Below, piece after piece: positions 46,224-54,821 of a stretch of DNA of 64,000 bases. The stretch is taken from NCBI GenBank assembly GCA_026645575.1, contig JAPKMW010000031.1, positions 31,425 to 95,424 of the forward strand, written 5' to 3'. Source of the DNA: Caldilineaceae bacterium (GTDB lineage Bacteria; Chloroflexota; Anaerolineae; Caldilineales; Caldilineaceae). Every line of letters starts with the position of its first letter. The first letter of the stretch is position 1. The position numbers were made by a program, and so were the translations under genes. Below the pieces are notes generated by a model. It made no database searches. It had not been told where the DNA came from and saw only the letters and a program-made list of their open reading frames with translations.

Positions 46224-46308
46224 CGCTTCATTTCACCCATCCTTCAGTAGGCAACAGTAGCGTTGTGACCATGTCGCTTCCTAATCGCCTCAGACTGGAA
46301 ATTTGGCG

Positions 46309-46467
46309 CTATCCTTGCATGGCGCGCCTAATGCTCATCTCAACCATTTTGTTGTAGGGGTTACGCACGAATAAACTGTCACCAAAGAGACTTGGCAGGC
46401 TTGCAGAATCTAGCAGATCTTTCGTTTTCCCTGACCCGGTACTCCAGATTACGAAATTTTTAGAATT
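46309..46467 (-). pseudogene. Possible remnant of a P-loop protein
   Basis: In the 279-bp gap between the convergent giant gene and the TPR operon, a minus-strand frame of about 50 codons without a start reads NFVIWSTGSGKTKDLL then LFGDSLFVRNPYNKMVEM. The P-loop-like STGSGKT suggests a decayed ATPase gene or an old insertion scar. The frame opens right after tandem TAA stops in an AT-rich tract. It could be chance. Confidence 0.3.
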
Positions 46468-46502
46468 TTATTAAATATAGTAAAATATTTTTTCAAAAGC
46501 CA

Positions 46503-48161
46503 TTATAACATCAATCTTTCCAACCAATCAGCAAGTTCTGGATTTGATTCTAACACACCTTGTTCATCCCATACGTTTCGTAGCACTGCACAAAGGGCTA
46601 CAATCTCACTCTGGCGATTTTCCTTTTGCAAGAAGGTGATGTGCATTTCGATGCGTTCGAGGGTTGCGGTCAGGAGTGGATCTCCCTCAGTCGCAGCGAA
46701 GACGACTGCCTGGGCGTACTGCTGAAAGCCGGCTTTGAGTTCATTCGCGAAGATGAGTCTGTCACCACGCAGCCAACAGACGCGGATCAGTACGTCAAAT
46801 TGTAGCGTTGTTTCCCCGATGGCCCACAAGCGATCCAGCATCTCATCAAGCTCGTCTACCTTGCCTTGGGCAAAGCGTATGCTGGCCAGACCCAGCAAAG
46901 CGATACTTTCCAGTACAAGGTCATCCGCTTGGGTGGCAATGGTAAGCGTTTGTTCATAGCAGTGCTGTGCTTGCGCCTCTTCTCCTCGTTCATCGTGAAG
47001 ATGGCCCAAATCAGCCAGAATCCCACCGCGTCGGCGTTGATCACCAATGCTTTCAGCCAGGGTTAACGCTTGTTGATAGCAAGCTGCGGCCTCATCTAAA
47101 CGAGCAAGATGACGGTAGGCATTGCCCAGATTATTCAACACATCGCTTTGGGTAGCCTGATCGTTGATGGCGGTGAGGAGCGCCAGGCTCTGCTCTTGGT
47201 CGGTGGCGGCGGTGTGCCAATCGCCACTTTCCGCATAGATGACGCCCCGTAAATTGAGGAAAATCGCCTGGGCGCGCCCGTCGGCGATCAGTTTGCACTG
47301 TTCAATTGCTTCCGTATACCGTTGGATGGCTGTGGCGTCATCGTTCTCAAATTCAGCCACCAGCGCTAGATTACCCAGTGTTTGCGCGGCATGAACCCAA
47401 TCACCGACCGTTTGGTTCAGCGTGAGCGCTTCCAGCAGATACTGGTTCGCCTCAGCCGGTGCAAAACGCTCTAAGGCCAGCAACCCTAAATTATTGAGGA
47501 CCGTGGCAACACTGAGTTGCTCCCTGGCTGTCCGAAACTGAGTTAATGCTGTTGTATAACAATGCTCGGCGGTTGCCCACTCGCCTTGTGCCTGATGGTA
47601 CGCCCCTCTCGTTGATTGAAGAAGCGCGGCCTCATCGGGGTTCGCGACCAGCCTGTCTGCTTCATCCAAATAACGCTGTGCCGCTGGCCAGTCGGCTTGC
47701 TCGATATGGATCATCGCCAGGTTGTTCAGCACCTCCAACAGGGCATCCGGTTCGGCACCAGTAGTTCTATACAAAGCCAGCGCTGCTTGTAAGTTGGCAA
47801 CGGCATCGTCCAATTGCCCAACGGCACGATAGGCCAAGCCGAGATCGGTTTGCACTTGAGCGACCTGTAACAGTTGTGCAGCAGTCTGACTAATACGAAT
47901 GCTCTCTTCATAGCAGCGGATAGCCTGATGGAGATCTCCTTTTTGCTCCGACCAGCGACCTTCGACATAGCGCACCAGACCTTCGATTTCAGGTGTGAGC
48001 GGTGCCTTTTTCAGTTCACGTAGCAGGCGACTACATTCAGCTTGTTGCCAACCGTCCAACGCCTCTTGAAAGGCCACGACCCAAGCCCGTAACCCAGCAT
48101 CCGGATCACTCTGCCAGGCCGCATCCAGGTAAGCAAGCAGGTAGTCGGTTTTGTGACGCAT
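46503..48161 (-). CDS. TPR-repeat protein with island-type N-terminal domain
   Basis: A 552-residue protein. About 65 N-terminal residues (DYLLAYLDAAWQSDPDAGL, then ECSRLLRELKKAPLTPE and VRYVEG) match in pattern the same region of four other TPR proteins in this island. At least nine tetratricopeptide repeats follow (e.g. AVGQLDDAVANLQAALALYR). TPR arrays of this type are protein-binding scaffolds. GAGAGGATA precedes the ATG. It is the last gene of the minus-strand operon, 20 bp after the preceding TPR gene. No enzymatic domain is seen. Confidence 0.85.
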   Translation of the reverse strand: MRHKTDYLLAYLDAAWQSDPDAGLRAWVVAFQEALDGWQQAECSRLLRELKKAPLTPEIEGLVRYVEGRWSEQKGDLHQAIRCYEESIRISQTAAQLLQVAQVQTDLGLAYRAVGQLDDAVANLQAALALYRTTGAEPDALLEVLNNLAMIHIEQADWPAAQRYLDEADRLVANPDEAALLQSTRGAYHQAQGEWATAEHCYTTALTQFRTAREQLSVATVLNNLGLLALERFAPAEANQYLLEALTLNQTVGDWVHAAQTLGNLALVAEFENDDATAIQRYTEAIEQCKLIADGRAQAIFLNLRGVIYAESGDWHTAATDQEQSLALLTAINDQATQSDVLNNLGNAYRHLARLDEAAACYQQALTLAESIGDQRRRGGILADLGHLHDERGEEAQAQHCYEQTLTIATQADDLVLESIALLGLASIRFAQGKVDELDEMLDRLWAIGETTLQFDVLIRVCWLRGDRLIFANELKAGFQQYAQAVVFAATEGDPLLTATLERIEMHITFLQKENRQSEIVALCAVLRNVWDEQGVLESNPELADWLERLML

Positions 48162-48181
48162 AGCCTATCCTCTCGATAAAT

Positions 48182-49756
48182 CTACTGTTCCTCCACCAAA
48201 CGCACCTTTAGTTCTGCAAAGGCATTGACCAACGATGGGTACTGTTCCGCATGGCCAACCTCTCGCCAGAGGGTGACGAGGCTATCACAAAACCAAATGG
48301 CTTGATCGGCGTAACCATCCTCTGCGTGAGCCGTCCACAACGCGACCAAATACTCGACCATCTCATCTAACAACTTCTGGTTAAAGTTAGCGGCGTGGAG
48401 ACAGGCTTCGGCATAGAGTTGCACCAGACGCAGGGCATCCGGCTCGGGCTGTAACATCTCTAGATCGCCACGCACACGGCAGCCATCAGCCAGACAATCC
48501 CAATACTCGGCTTGCAGCGCAATCTGATCAGCGGCATCGAGATAGGCGTTGGCTGCCTGCACCTGGCCTTGTAACGCGGCCAACTTGCCCACGTTAAGCA
48601 AGGTAAAGGCTTCGATACGGGTATCGTGTTGTTGCTGCGCCAACGTCAGTGCCTGCTGGTATGCCTGGATTGCCTGGGCAAAGTCATTGCGCGTATGGTA
48701 AAAGCTGCCCAGATTCAAATAGGTATGCTTGAGGCTCCGTTGTTCGCCGGCGGCTTGCTTGTGGGCCAGCGCGGTGAGAAAGGCCTGTTCCGCCTCCTTA
48801 GCACGATTCAACATGCGATAGGTGTCACCCAGACCAGTCAACACCTGACCCTGCAATTTGACGTCACCTAGATCTTCCGCCAGCGCCAGGGCTTGTTCAT
48901 GGTGGATAAGGGCCTGGCCATAGTCGCCTAGCAGCCAGCAGACATTGCCCAGATTGGTCAGCACCTGCACTTGGCCGTAGAGATCGCCCCACTCTTGTAA
49001 CAGCTTGAGGCTCTGCGCATAGGTCTGTGCCGCCATGGCCCACTCGCCACGCGCTTCATAGAGCAAGCCCAAACTGTTGAGCGTTTCGGCCTGACCGTGG
49101 CTCTCCTGCCCCGTCGTTTGCAACTGGAGGGTTTTGGTAAACGCGCTTTCCGCATCTGCGAGCTTCCCCTGCGTCCAAAAGAGTGAACCCAGGTTATGAA
49201 AGACTGTTGCGGCTTGTGCAGAGTGCTGCGTCTCAAAAAAGGTCAGCGCCTGCCGGTAGTGCGCTTCCGCTTGGGCCAGTTCGCCTTGGGCATAGCGGGC
49301 CAAGCCAATGCTGTTGTGCAGGGTGGCGATAGCGAGTGCATCATGACGTTCATTGGCAATGGTCAACGCCTGTTCGAGCAGCTTCATGACCTCCGGCAGC
49401 GGCTCTTCCAGGCGACGGAGCAAATTGGCCAGGGCATTGAGGACCACCATTTCCCCCGCGCGGTCCCCGGTCGCATGCTTGAGGGCAAGGGCGCGACTAA
49501 AGGCATCCTTGGCGGCCGGCCAATCGCCCAAACGCACCATCAGTGTGCCTTCCAGATAGCGGATGACACTTTGGGATTGTTGGTCAACGGGCTGGCCCTT
49601 AACCAGACGGAGCAACTGTTGGGCGCGATCCAGTCGCCAGCCGTCGCGAGCCTGTTCAAAGGCAACTTGCCAGCGGCTCTGATTTACCTCTGCGCTAGTG
49701 GACAACTCCAATTCCAGCAGGGAGAGTTCATAGTCAATCGGTCTGCGCTGTATCAT
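48182..49756 (-). CDS. TPR-repeat protein with island-type N-terminal domain
   Basis: A 524-residue protein from the ATG at 49756, overlapping the end of the upstream TPR gene by 23 bp. The N-terminal domain (DYELSLLELEL, RAQQLLRLVKGQPVDQQ, VIRYLEG) fits the pattern shared by the island's TPR proteins. Eight or more TPRs follow, many with the N-x-L/G-x-L-Y/F spacing. It is probably translated together with the adjacent TPR genes as a set of related scaffolds. Confidence 0.85.
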   Translation of the reverse strand: MIQRRPIDYELSLLELELSTSAEVNQSRWQVAFEQARDGWRLDRAQQLLRLVKGQPVDQQSQSVIRYLEGTLMVRLGDWPAAKDAFSRALALKHATGDRAGEMVVLNALANLLRRLEEPLPEVMKLLEQALTIANERHDALAIATLHNSIGLARYAQGELAQAEAHYRQALTFFETQHSAQAATVFHNLGSLFWTQGKLADAESAFTKTLQLQTTGQESHGQAETLNSLGLLYEARGEWAMAAQTYAQSLKLLQEWGDLYGQVQVLTNLGNVCWLLGDYGQALIHHEQALALAEDLGDVKLQGQVLTGLGDTYRMLNRAKEAEQAFLTALAHKQAAGEQRSLKHTYLNLGSFYHTRNDFAQAIQAYQQALTLAQQQHDTRIEAFTLLNVGKLAALQGQVQAANAYLDAADQIALQAEYWDCLADGCRVRGDLEMLQPEPDALRLVQLYAEACLHAANFNQKLLDEMVEYLVALWTAHAEDGYADQAIWFCDSLVTLWREVGHAEQYPSLVNAFAELKVRLVEEQ

Positions 49757-50720
49757 CGCCGGTACTATCCAATTGCCCACTATCTCGCAACACAATCGCC
49801 ATGTTGGTCAGCGCCGTTTTCAAACCACGCTGGTCGCCAATGGCCTCAGCCAGGGTGAAGCTGCGGCCATAGTAATCTAACGCTAATTCTGGCTGTTGCC
49901 GTTGTACGGCCAGACCACCCAGGTTGTTCAACACAGCAATTTTGTCAAAGGCGACACCCAGAGCATCAAAAGCAGCCAATGCGGTCAGCCATTGGCTTTC
50001 GGCCCCAGCCAGATCGCCTTGCTCATAGTAGACGCTACCCAAATTGCCCCTGATTTGCGCTTGCAAATAGGCTTTATCCGGTAGAGCCTGCACCAACTGC
50101 AAAGCCTGCTCCAGCGTCACCCTTGCGACCGCGACATCAGCTAGACTGCGTTGTGCATCCCCAATATGGTTCAAGCAGTGAATGATTTGCTCACCTTCAT
50201 GGAGCATCTGCCAATGGGCCAGCGCCTGTTGATAATAGCCCAGCGCTGCCCCAGGGTCGTCGGCGTGTTCTAGATTCAAGCAGAGCTGTTCCAACGCTTC
50301 GGCTTCGAGATCGATGCGCTCGATTTCGCGGGCCAGCAGCAGGGCTTGTTCATGGGCTGCCTTGGCGCCGGCCTGATTGCCCTGGATCCGCAAGGCCATA
50401 CCCAAGTCCAGGAGAATGGCAATCCCCTCTTCGACATAAGGTGTATCCTCCAACAGATCGACCGCCGTCATCATGGCGTTGACTGCTCGTGTCCAATCGC
50501 CCAGTTGTGAGTAGAGGCGACCCTCCCCATGATAAACCTGCGCCCGTTCATCGACAGCTAGGGCAGCCTGTTTGGCCTCGCGCAACAGCCGTTGCACCTG
50601 ATCAAGCTGCCAATTCACCAGCGCTTGGTCTAGCAAATTCCACCAACTGGTGAAGCCGGCTGGCTGTGCCAGCGTGTGATGGGTCCATTCAACCAGATAG
50701 TTCGTCGATGATCTGTTCAT
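49734..50720 (-). CDS. Short TPR-repeat protein with island-type N-terminal domain
   Basis: A 328-residue protein, shorter than its paralogs but with the same N-terminal pattern (NYLVEWTHHTLAQPAG, VQRLLREAKQAALAVDE, YHGEGRLYSQLGDW) and about six TPRs. It starts 41 bp after the ATPase gene stop with AAGGG upstream. The end overlaps the next TPR gene, supporting translational coupling. It may have lost C-terminal repeats relative to the others. Confidence 0.84.
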   Translation of the reverse strand: MNRSSTNYLVEWTHHTLAQPAGFTSWWNLLDQALVNWQLDQVQRLLREAKQAALAVDERAQVYHGEGRLYSQLGDWTRAVNAMMTAVDLLEDTPYVEEGIAILLDLGMALRIQGNQAGAKAAHEQALLLAREIERIDLEAEALEQLCLNLEHADDPGAALGYYQQALAHWQMLHEGEQIIHCLNHIGDAQRSLADVAVARVTLEQALQLVQALPDKAYLQAQIRGNLGSVYYEQGDLAGAESQWLTALAAFDALGVAFDKIAVLNNLGGLAVQRQQPELALDYYGRSFTLAEAIGDQRGLKTALTNMAIVLRDSGQLDSTGDDTAQTD

Positions 50721-50761
50721 TTCGAGCTACCCTTGGGTAAGGAGAGCGGATCCATTCTCCT

Positions 50762-52783
50762 TTAGGTCAGTTTTCCTTGCGCCATTGCCACCAACCGTTG
50801 CCAGGCGGCTTCCAAGTTCAACCCACTATTGAGTTCAAGTTCACCTTCATAGGACAGAATCAACGGAATGATCGGCAACGTAAGCATGAGCCTATGCTTC
50901 ACGTCGAGTTGTGGTGCCGCGACGGTCTCGGTTACCTGTTCAAGCTCATCGGTAATCGTCGGATCACCCAAAATAATATCATCTTGCTGGATTTCAGAGA
51001 GTATCTGTTGCAGAGCCGTCAAAGTATCCTGCAACTGGCTCAACGGGAAACGTTCCGTTTCGATTGCATTCAGCACACTCTGTACAGTTGTCAATTGAAC
51101 TTGATCCAGTTGCGTAACCAGGGCAGTCACGAGGGTTTGTTCGTTGGCCTCGAAGCGCGCCAATATCGCCTGGCGCAGATCGCTCAGGTCGTCACGGATG
51201 GTTGTCTGGCCAGCCAACAGGGTATCCAGCTTGTCGTCCATCTGTTGCAACTGAGTGGCAACGTCTTGCATGACCGGCGACGGTTCACCGATCACTTGCG
51301 CACTTAACTCATTATACTCTTGCTGGTAGCGAGCGGCCGACTCGCGTAATTGTTCAATCTCGCGACGATTTTTCGCCCGCCGCCGTGGATCATCTTCATA
51401 GCGCGAGGCGTCTTCATACTCTTTGAGTAAACCGAGATCTTGGTGAATGTTATCAGCCAAGTGTTGAAGTCGCAGATTCAGCGCCGGTGATACGTTGCGA
51501 GACTGAACTGCCTCCGTCTCCATCAAATCTTCGATCTCGTTAGACGTAAAACTATTCCGACAGATTGGGCAATCAACCATAATTGCATAAGGATTGCCGA
51601 AGGTGCCGGCATCGAGTACGTGGAGTATCGCCCCATCGAATGGACAATGGGCAGTTCTGGTGCGCCGATACGTTAAGGCGATCCGTACCTTCTGTGCTGA
51701 AGTCCAGGTATTTGTTTTGGACATCATTGGTCTATCTCTCTCCATAAATGCTTTTGCGTAGATGGGATTACGAATGACAAGGTGGCCGGCTTGGAGCGTA
51801 ATAGCACCGGTCAAGTAAAGCTCCAGGTAGACGTCATCGCTAGCTTTACGCAAGGGAACCACTGCACCAGCCTGCATTTGTGACCATAGTTGCCTTGCCG
51901 GTTCTGATAACTCTGCCAGCATTTTGGCAACGTGACGCAGATTCTTATCCCGCTGAATAGGGTGTGTCGGATTCAGGATGATCTGTTCGACAATGTGGTC
52001 AATGCGTTCCGGTGTAATGGCGATTGCGCCGCTGGCCGCTTTTTCCAACTCGAAGCATATACGCTGCGTCAGATAGGGATGTCCGTTGGTCCAGTCATAG
52101 ATCACTTGGTGTACGATTGGATCTACATGCCGGTTTAGTGCGGTCAGATGTGTGGTCAGGATCTGGGACTCAGCCGAGGTAAAGTCGTCCAGGCTGATCT
52201 CCTCGCCCACATTAAAGGGTGAGATGTCGGGATCTTTTACCAGATCGCTGGGATTGACTGCACCAGCCAACGCCACGATCAAGGTGCCTTTGTAATCATC
52301 CCGCTGAATATAAAGGTTGCGTAGCGTCATGAAGAAGGTATCAGAAAAAGGCGTGCCGTCGGCATCCCGAGCTTTGCCGGCCCCTTCCACTTCATCAAAT
52401 AGCAGCGCAATACGCGGTTGACCGTTGGTCCAAGGCAATGCGTTATTCAGTAGGTAGCGGCGGAAATCAATTTGGTTGGCAAGCGTTGGGACATGTTCTG
52501 GCGTTAGGCTCTGTGCAAGCTCCTTACCCAATTCGGCATACCAGGATAATTTGGGAAAGTCCATCAGCATGGACAGGTCAACAAGGGCACAACGCCAGCC
52601 CATATCAGTCAATCGGGCTGCGAGACGCTTCAGCAGCGAGGTTTTGCCTACCTGGCGTGGCGCAATAACATGCAGATAATCGCCATTTAATGCAGTACGT
52701 AGCGCATCACGATCTGCCTGTCGCTCTATGTAGCTTGGGTGATTAGTGGGGAGTGCGCCACCCGCTTGAAAGATAGAGTTCAT
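50762..52783 (-). CDS. AAA-like ATPase with zinc-ribbon and coiled-coil adaptor
   Basis: A 673-residue protein. The N-terminal ATPase (residues about 15-340) has Walker A APRQVGKTSLLK, Walker B RIALLFDEVEG and the GHPYLTQRICFEL helix, as in AAA_35/ORC-like bacterial signalling ATPases. A treble-clef-like Cys motif follows (CPFDGA and CPICRNSF). Next comes a coiled-coil adaptor (LADNIHQDLGLLKEYED, REIEQLRESAARYQQEYNEL) that recurs in the second STAND protein. A long coiled coil and a C-terminal domain end the protein. Its ATG overlaps the TGA of the receiver-ATPase gene, so the two ATPases are likely made together and may interact. Confidence 0.82.
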   Translation of the reverse strand: MNSIFQAGGALPTNHPSYIERQADRDALRTALNGDYLHVIAPRQVGKTSLLKRLAARLTDMGWRCALVDLSMLMDFPKLSWYAELGKELAQSLTPEHVPTLANQIDFRRYLLNNALPWTNGQPRIALLFDEVEGAGKARDADGTPFSDTFFMTLRNLYIQRDDYKGTLIVALAGAVNPSDLVKDPDISPFNVGEEISLDDFTSAESQILTTHLTALNRHVDPIVHQVIYDWTNGHPYLTQRICFELEKAASGAIAITPERIDHIVEQIILNPTHPIQRDKNLRHVAKMLAELSEPARQLWSQMQAGAVVPLRKASDDVYLELYLTGAITLQAGHLVIRNPIYAKAFMERDRPMMSKTNTWTSAQKVRIALTYRRTRTAHCPFDGAILHVLDAGTFGNPYAIMVDCPICRNSFTSNEIEDLMETEAVQSRNVSPALNLRLQHLADNIHQDLGLLKEYEDASRYEDDPRRRAKNRREIEQLRESAARYQQEYNELSAQVIGEPSPVMQDVATQLQQMDDKLDTLLAGQTTIRDDLSDLRQAILARFEANEQTLVTALVTQLDQVQLTTVQSVLNAIETERFPLSQLQDTLTALQQILSEIQQDDIILGDPTITDELEQVTETVAAPQLDVKHRLMLTLPIIPLILSYEGELELNSGLNLEAAWQRLVAMAQGKLT

Positions 52784-54786
52784 TGGTAGCCTCGCTTTGA
52801 TCGCGGCTCAACATCGCCATAATGCTGGTAGGTTTCGCGATTGAGGGCAATGAGGTCCTCTAGTCGATGGGTCTTGGCAAGGACTTCGGGAAACGCTGTC
52901 ACAGCGAATTTGTAACCTTCCGACGTGCGATGCAGAATGTTACGTAGGTCCACTAAACGTTCTAACGCTTCGTCCACTTCATTGAATGTTGCGTGCACAT
53001 TGTGGCTGTCTAGTTTCTCATGCACTGTCATTAGTGTGCGAATACTATCATCTTTAGCCATTATCAGAGAGCAAAGGCGTTCCAAAGAGGTAGAGCGTTC
53101 CCAATAGACGCTCAAGAAATCTCTACGTAGAAACCCGGGGTCACCTACTATCGCCTCGACATCCTCTACTGTCAATTGACGATCTCCACGCTCATTGAGA
53201 CGAATGACAAGGTGTTGACAAAGACGTTGAACAATATTAGGGTGCCCCGAGGTAAAATTCCAAATGCGTCTCACTATTTCCAGTTCAGCTTCAAATTCGA
53301 TTGATAATTGTTTTAGTGGCTGTATCACCAGCTCTGCAACAGCATGAGAATCTAAGCGCCCAACAACCATTTGGTTAGCAAAGTTATAGAGGGGCGAATC
53401 AGGGTTTACCAGCTCCGATCTTAATATTTTCTCCCCGGCAAATACGAAACGACATTGACCACGATTGGCTGAAGCTCGTAGTAGGCTAAGTAGCGAATAG
53501 CTTAGCTGACTATCAAATTTAATGAGCTTGTCAGCCTCATCAAATAAAATCACAGATGATTTATCAGATGGTAATAAACGCATAAATTGCGAAAATGAGA
53601 CGATGTCCATTGCCTTTGGATGAAACTCTGCCATACCATCTATTAGAAGCTGAACTAGCTCAGCCTCAGTATTACATGGTGAACAATCACAATACAATGT
53701 GTAAAAACCAAGTGACGGCAAACGTACTCGTTCGAGTTGCTTGAGAATTGATGTTTTTCCAATGAGGCGGCCGCCGATAATAGCAAAATTTGATAAATGA
53801 ATTTGTTGTGTAATCTCGCGCAATTCATGATCTCTGCCAAAAAAAATCGAATCATAAGCTGGCCCTGAGATGACAAATGGTGAGATTGCTTTAAGGTTAA
53901 TCTTTGATAGTATTTCATTCTTAAAATAGCCTCTAGGATCTGTTGCCGTAAATATTTTGCTGCACTGCCTATATGTTAATGGAATGACATCACAGCTAAA
54001 TACCTGCCTAATTCTCTCCAAGACTGGCATAATTAAGTCATATTGATCCAAGTTGGCAATTACAAAAAGCCCAACGCAATTGGGCTGAGGTAAGCTATTA
54101 ACAAGTAACTGGTCTAGTTTTCCAAGCAATTGTTCTTGTATGATTGATTCCCCAAGTGCAAATATGGAAATGGGCTGAGCTATCTGTATGTCGCTAAAAA
54201 GAGCCGACGCATCAACCTGCAAAGCGAGGAGGTGGGGATGCTCCGTAGTAATGGGCTTGGGATTTGACAACTGCAGGGCTTGTAAAAAGTAGGACAGCAG
54301 CTCATTTATGGCTTTACTAGCTGTTACAAATTGTAACAGCTTTTGTGCATTTATAAAATTTTGCCATTTATTATTCAATTCTGATTCTAAGCGCACTTTA
54401 TTTTGTGTAAGTGCTTTATCGACTGTTTGCAAAAACGCGCTAGGCTCAAAATCAATTTTTGAGATGTACTGGTGAACACCATAGTTCTGAAGGTTTTTCC
54501 TGACGCGCTCAGTTATCGGGTAACCTGTTAAGGCTATGCTACATACTGGACCATCGCCCATTTCTGCAATATGTTGCACAAGGTCGATTCCTGTGAAATC
54601 AACATCAATTTGGGTTTTTAACTTCAGATCTATAATTGCCACATGACAGATCTCGGTTTGGAGAACTCTTACTGCCGTTTCGTATTCTTGGGCTATGACT
54701 GTCTCATAACCATACTGATGTAAATATTCTGTTAAAATTACCTGCCAACCAGGTTCATCATCCACAACAAGCACCTTGAACTGCAT
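52780..54786 (-). CDS. Receiver-ATPase fusion protein
   Basis: A 668-residue protein from the ATG at 54786 with GGGGAT 9 nt upstream (another ATG at 54801 has no site). Residues 1-130 form a complete receiver: VLVVDDEPGWQ, phospho-Asp in VAIIDLKLK, Thr in IALTGYP, Lys in YISKIDF. A spacer of about 180 residues leads to an ORC/STAND-like ATPase with FFGRDHELRE, Walker A IGGRLIGKTS, Walker B SSVILFDEADKLI and GHPNIVQRLCQHLV. A winged-helix-like tail follows. Phosphorylation probably gates the ATPase. It is AT-rich compared with its neighbours. Confidence 0.85.
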   Translation of the reverse strand: MQFKVLVVDDEPGWQVILTEYLHQYGYETVIAQEYETAVRVLQTEICHVAIIDLKLKTQIDVDFTGIDLVQHIAEMGDGPVCSIALTGYPITERVRKNLQNYGVHQYISKIDFEPSAFLQTVDKALTQNKVRLESELNNKWQNFINAQKLLQFVTASKAINELLSYFLQALQLSNPKPITTEHPHLLALQVDASALFSDIQIAQPISIFALGESIIQEQLLGKLDQLLVNSLPQPNCVGLFVIANLDQYDLIMPVLERIRQVFSCDVIPLTYRQCSKIFTATDPRGYFKNEILSKINLKAISPFVISGPAYDSIFFGRDHELREITQQIHLSNFAIIGGRLIGKTSILKQLERVRLPSLGFYTLYCDCSPCNTEAELVQLLIDGMAEFHPKAMDIVSFSQFMRLLPSDKSSVILFDEADKLIKFDSQLSYSLLSLLRASANRGQCRFVFAGEKILRSELVNPDSPLYNFANQMVVGRLDSHAVAELVIQPLKQLSIEFEAELEIVRRIWNFTSGHPNIVQRLCQHLVIRLNERGDRQLTVEDVEAIVGDPGFLRRDFLSVYWERSTSLERLCSLIMAKDDSIRTLMTVHEKLDSHNVHATFNEVDEALERLVDLRNILHRTSEGYKFAVTAFPEVLAKTHRLEDLIALNRETYQHYGDVEPRSKRGYQ

Positions 54787-54821
54787 GATTTGGATCCCCA
54801 TTCAGTTTCAGTAAGAGTGTC

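Noticed and set aside
50777..51307. 176-codon plus-strand frame opposite the ATPase gene
   Set aside because: The minus-strand frame has clear ATPase and coiled-coil motifs; this frame has none.
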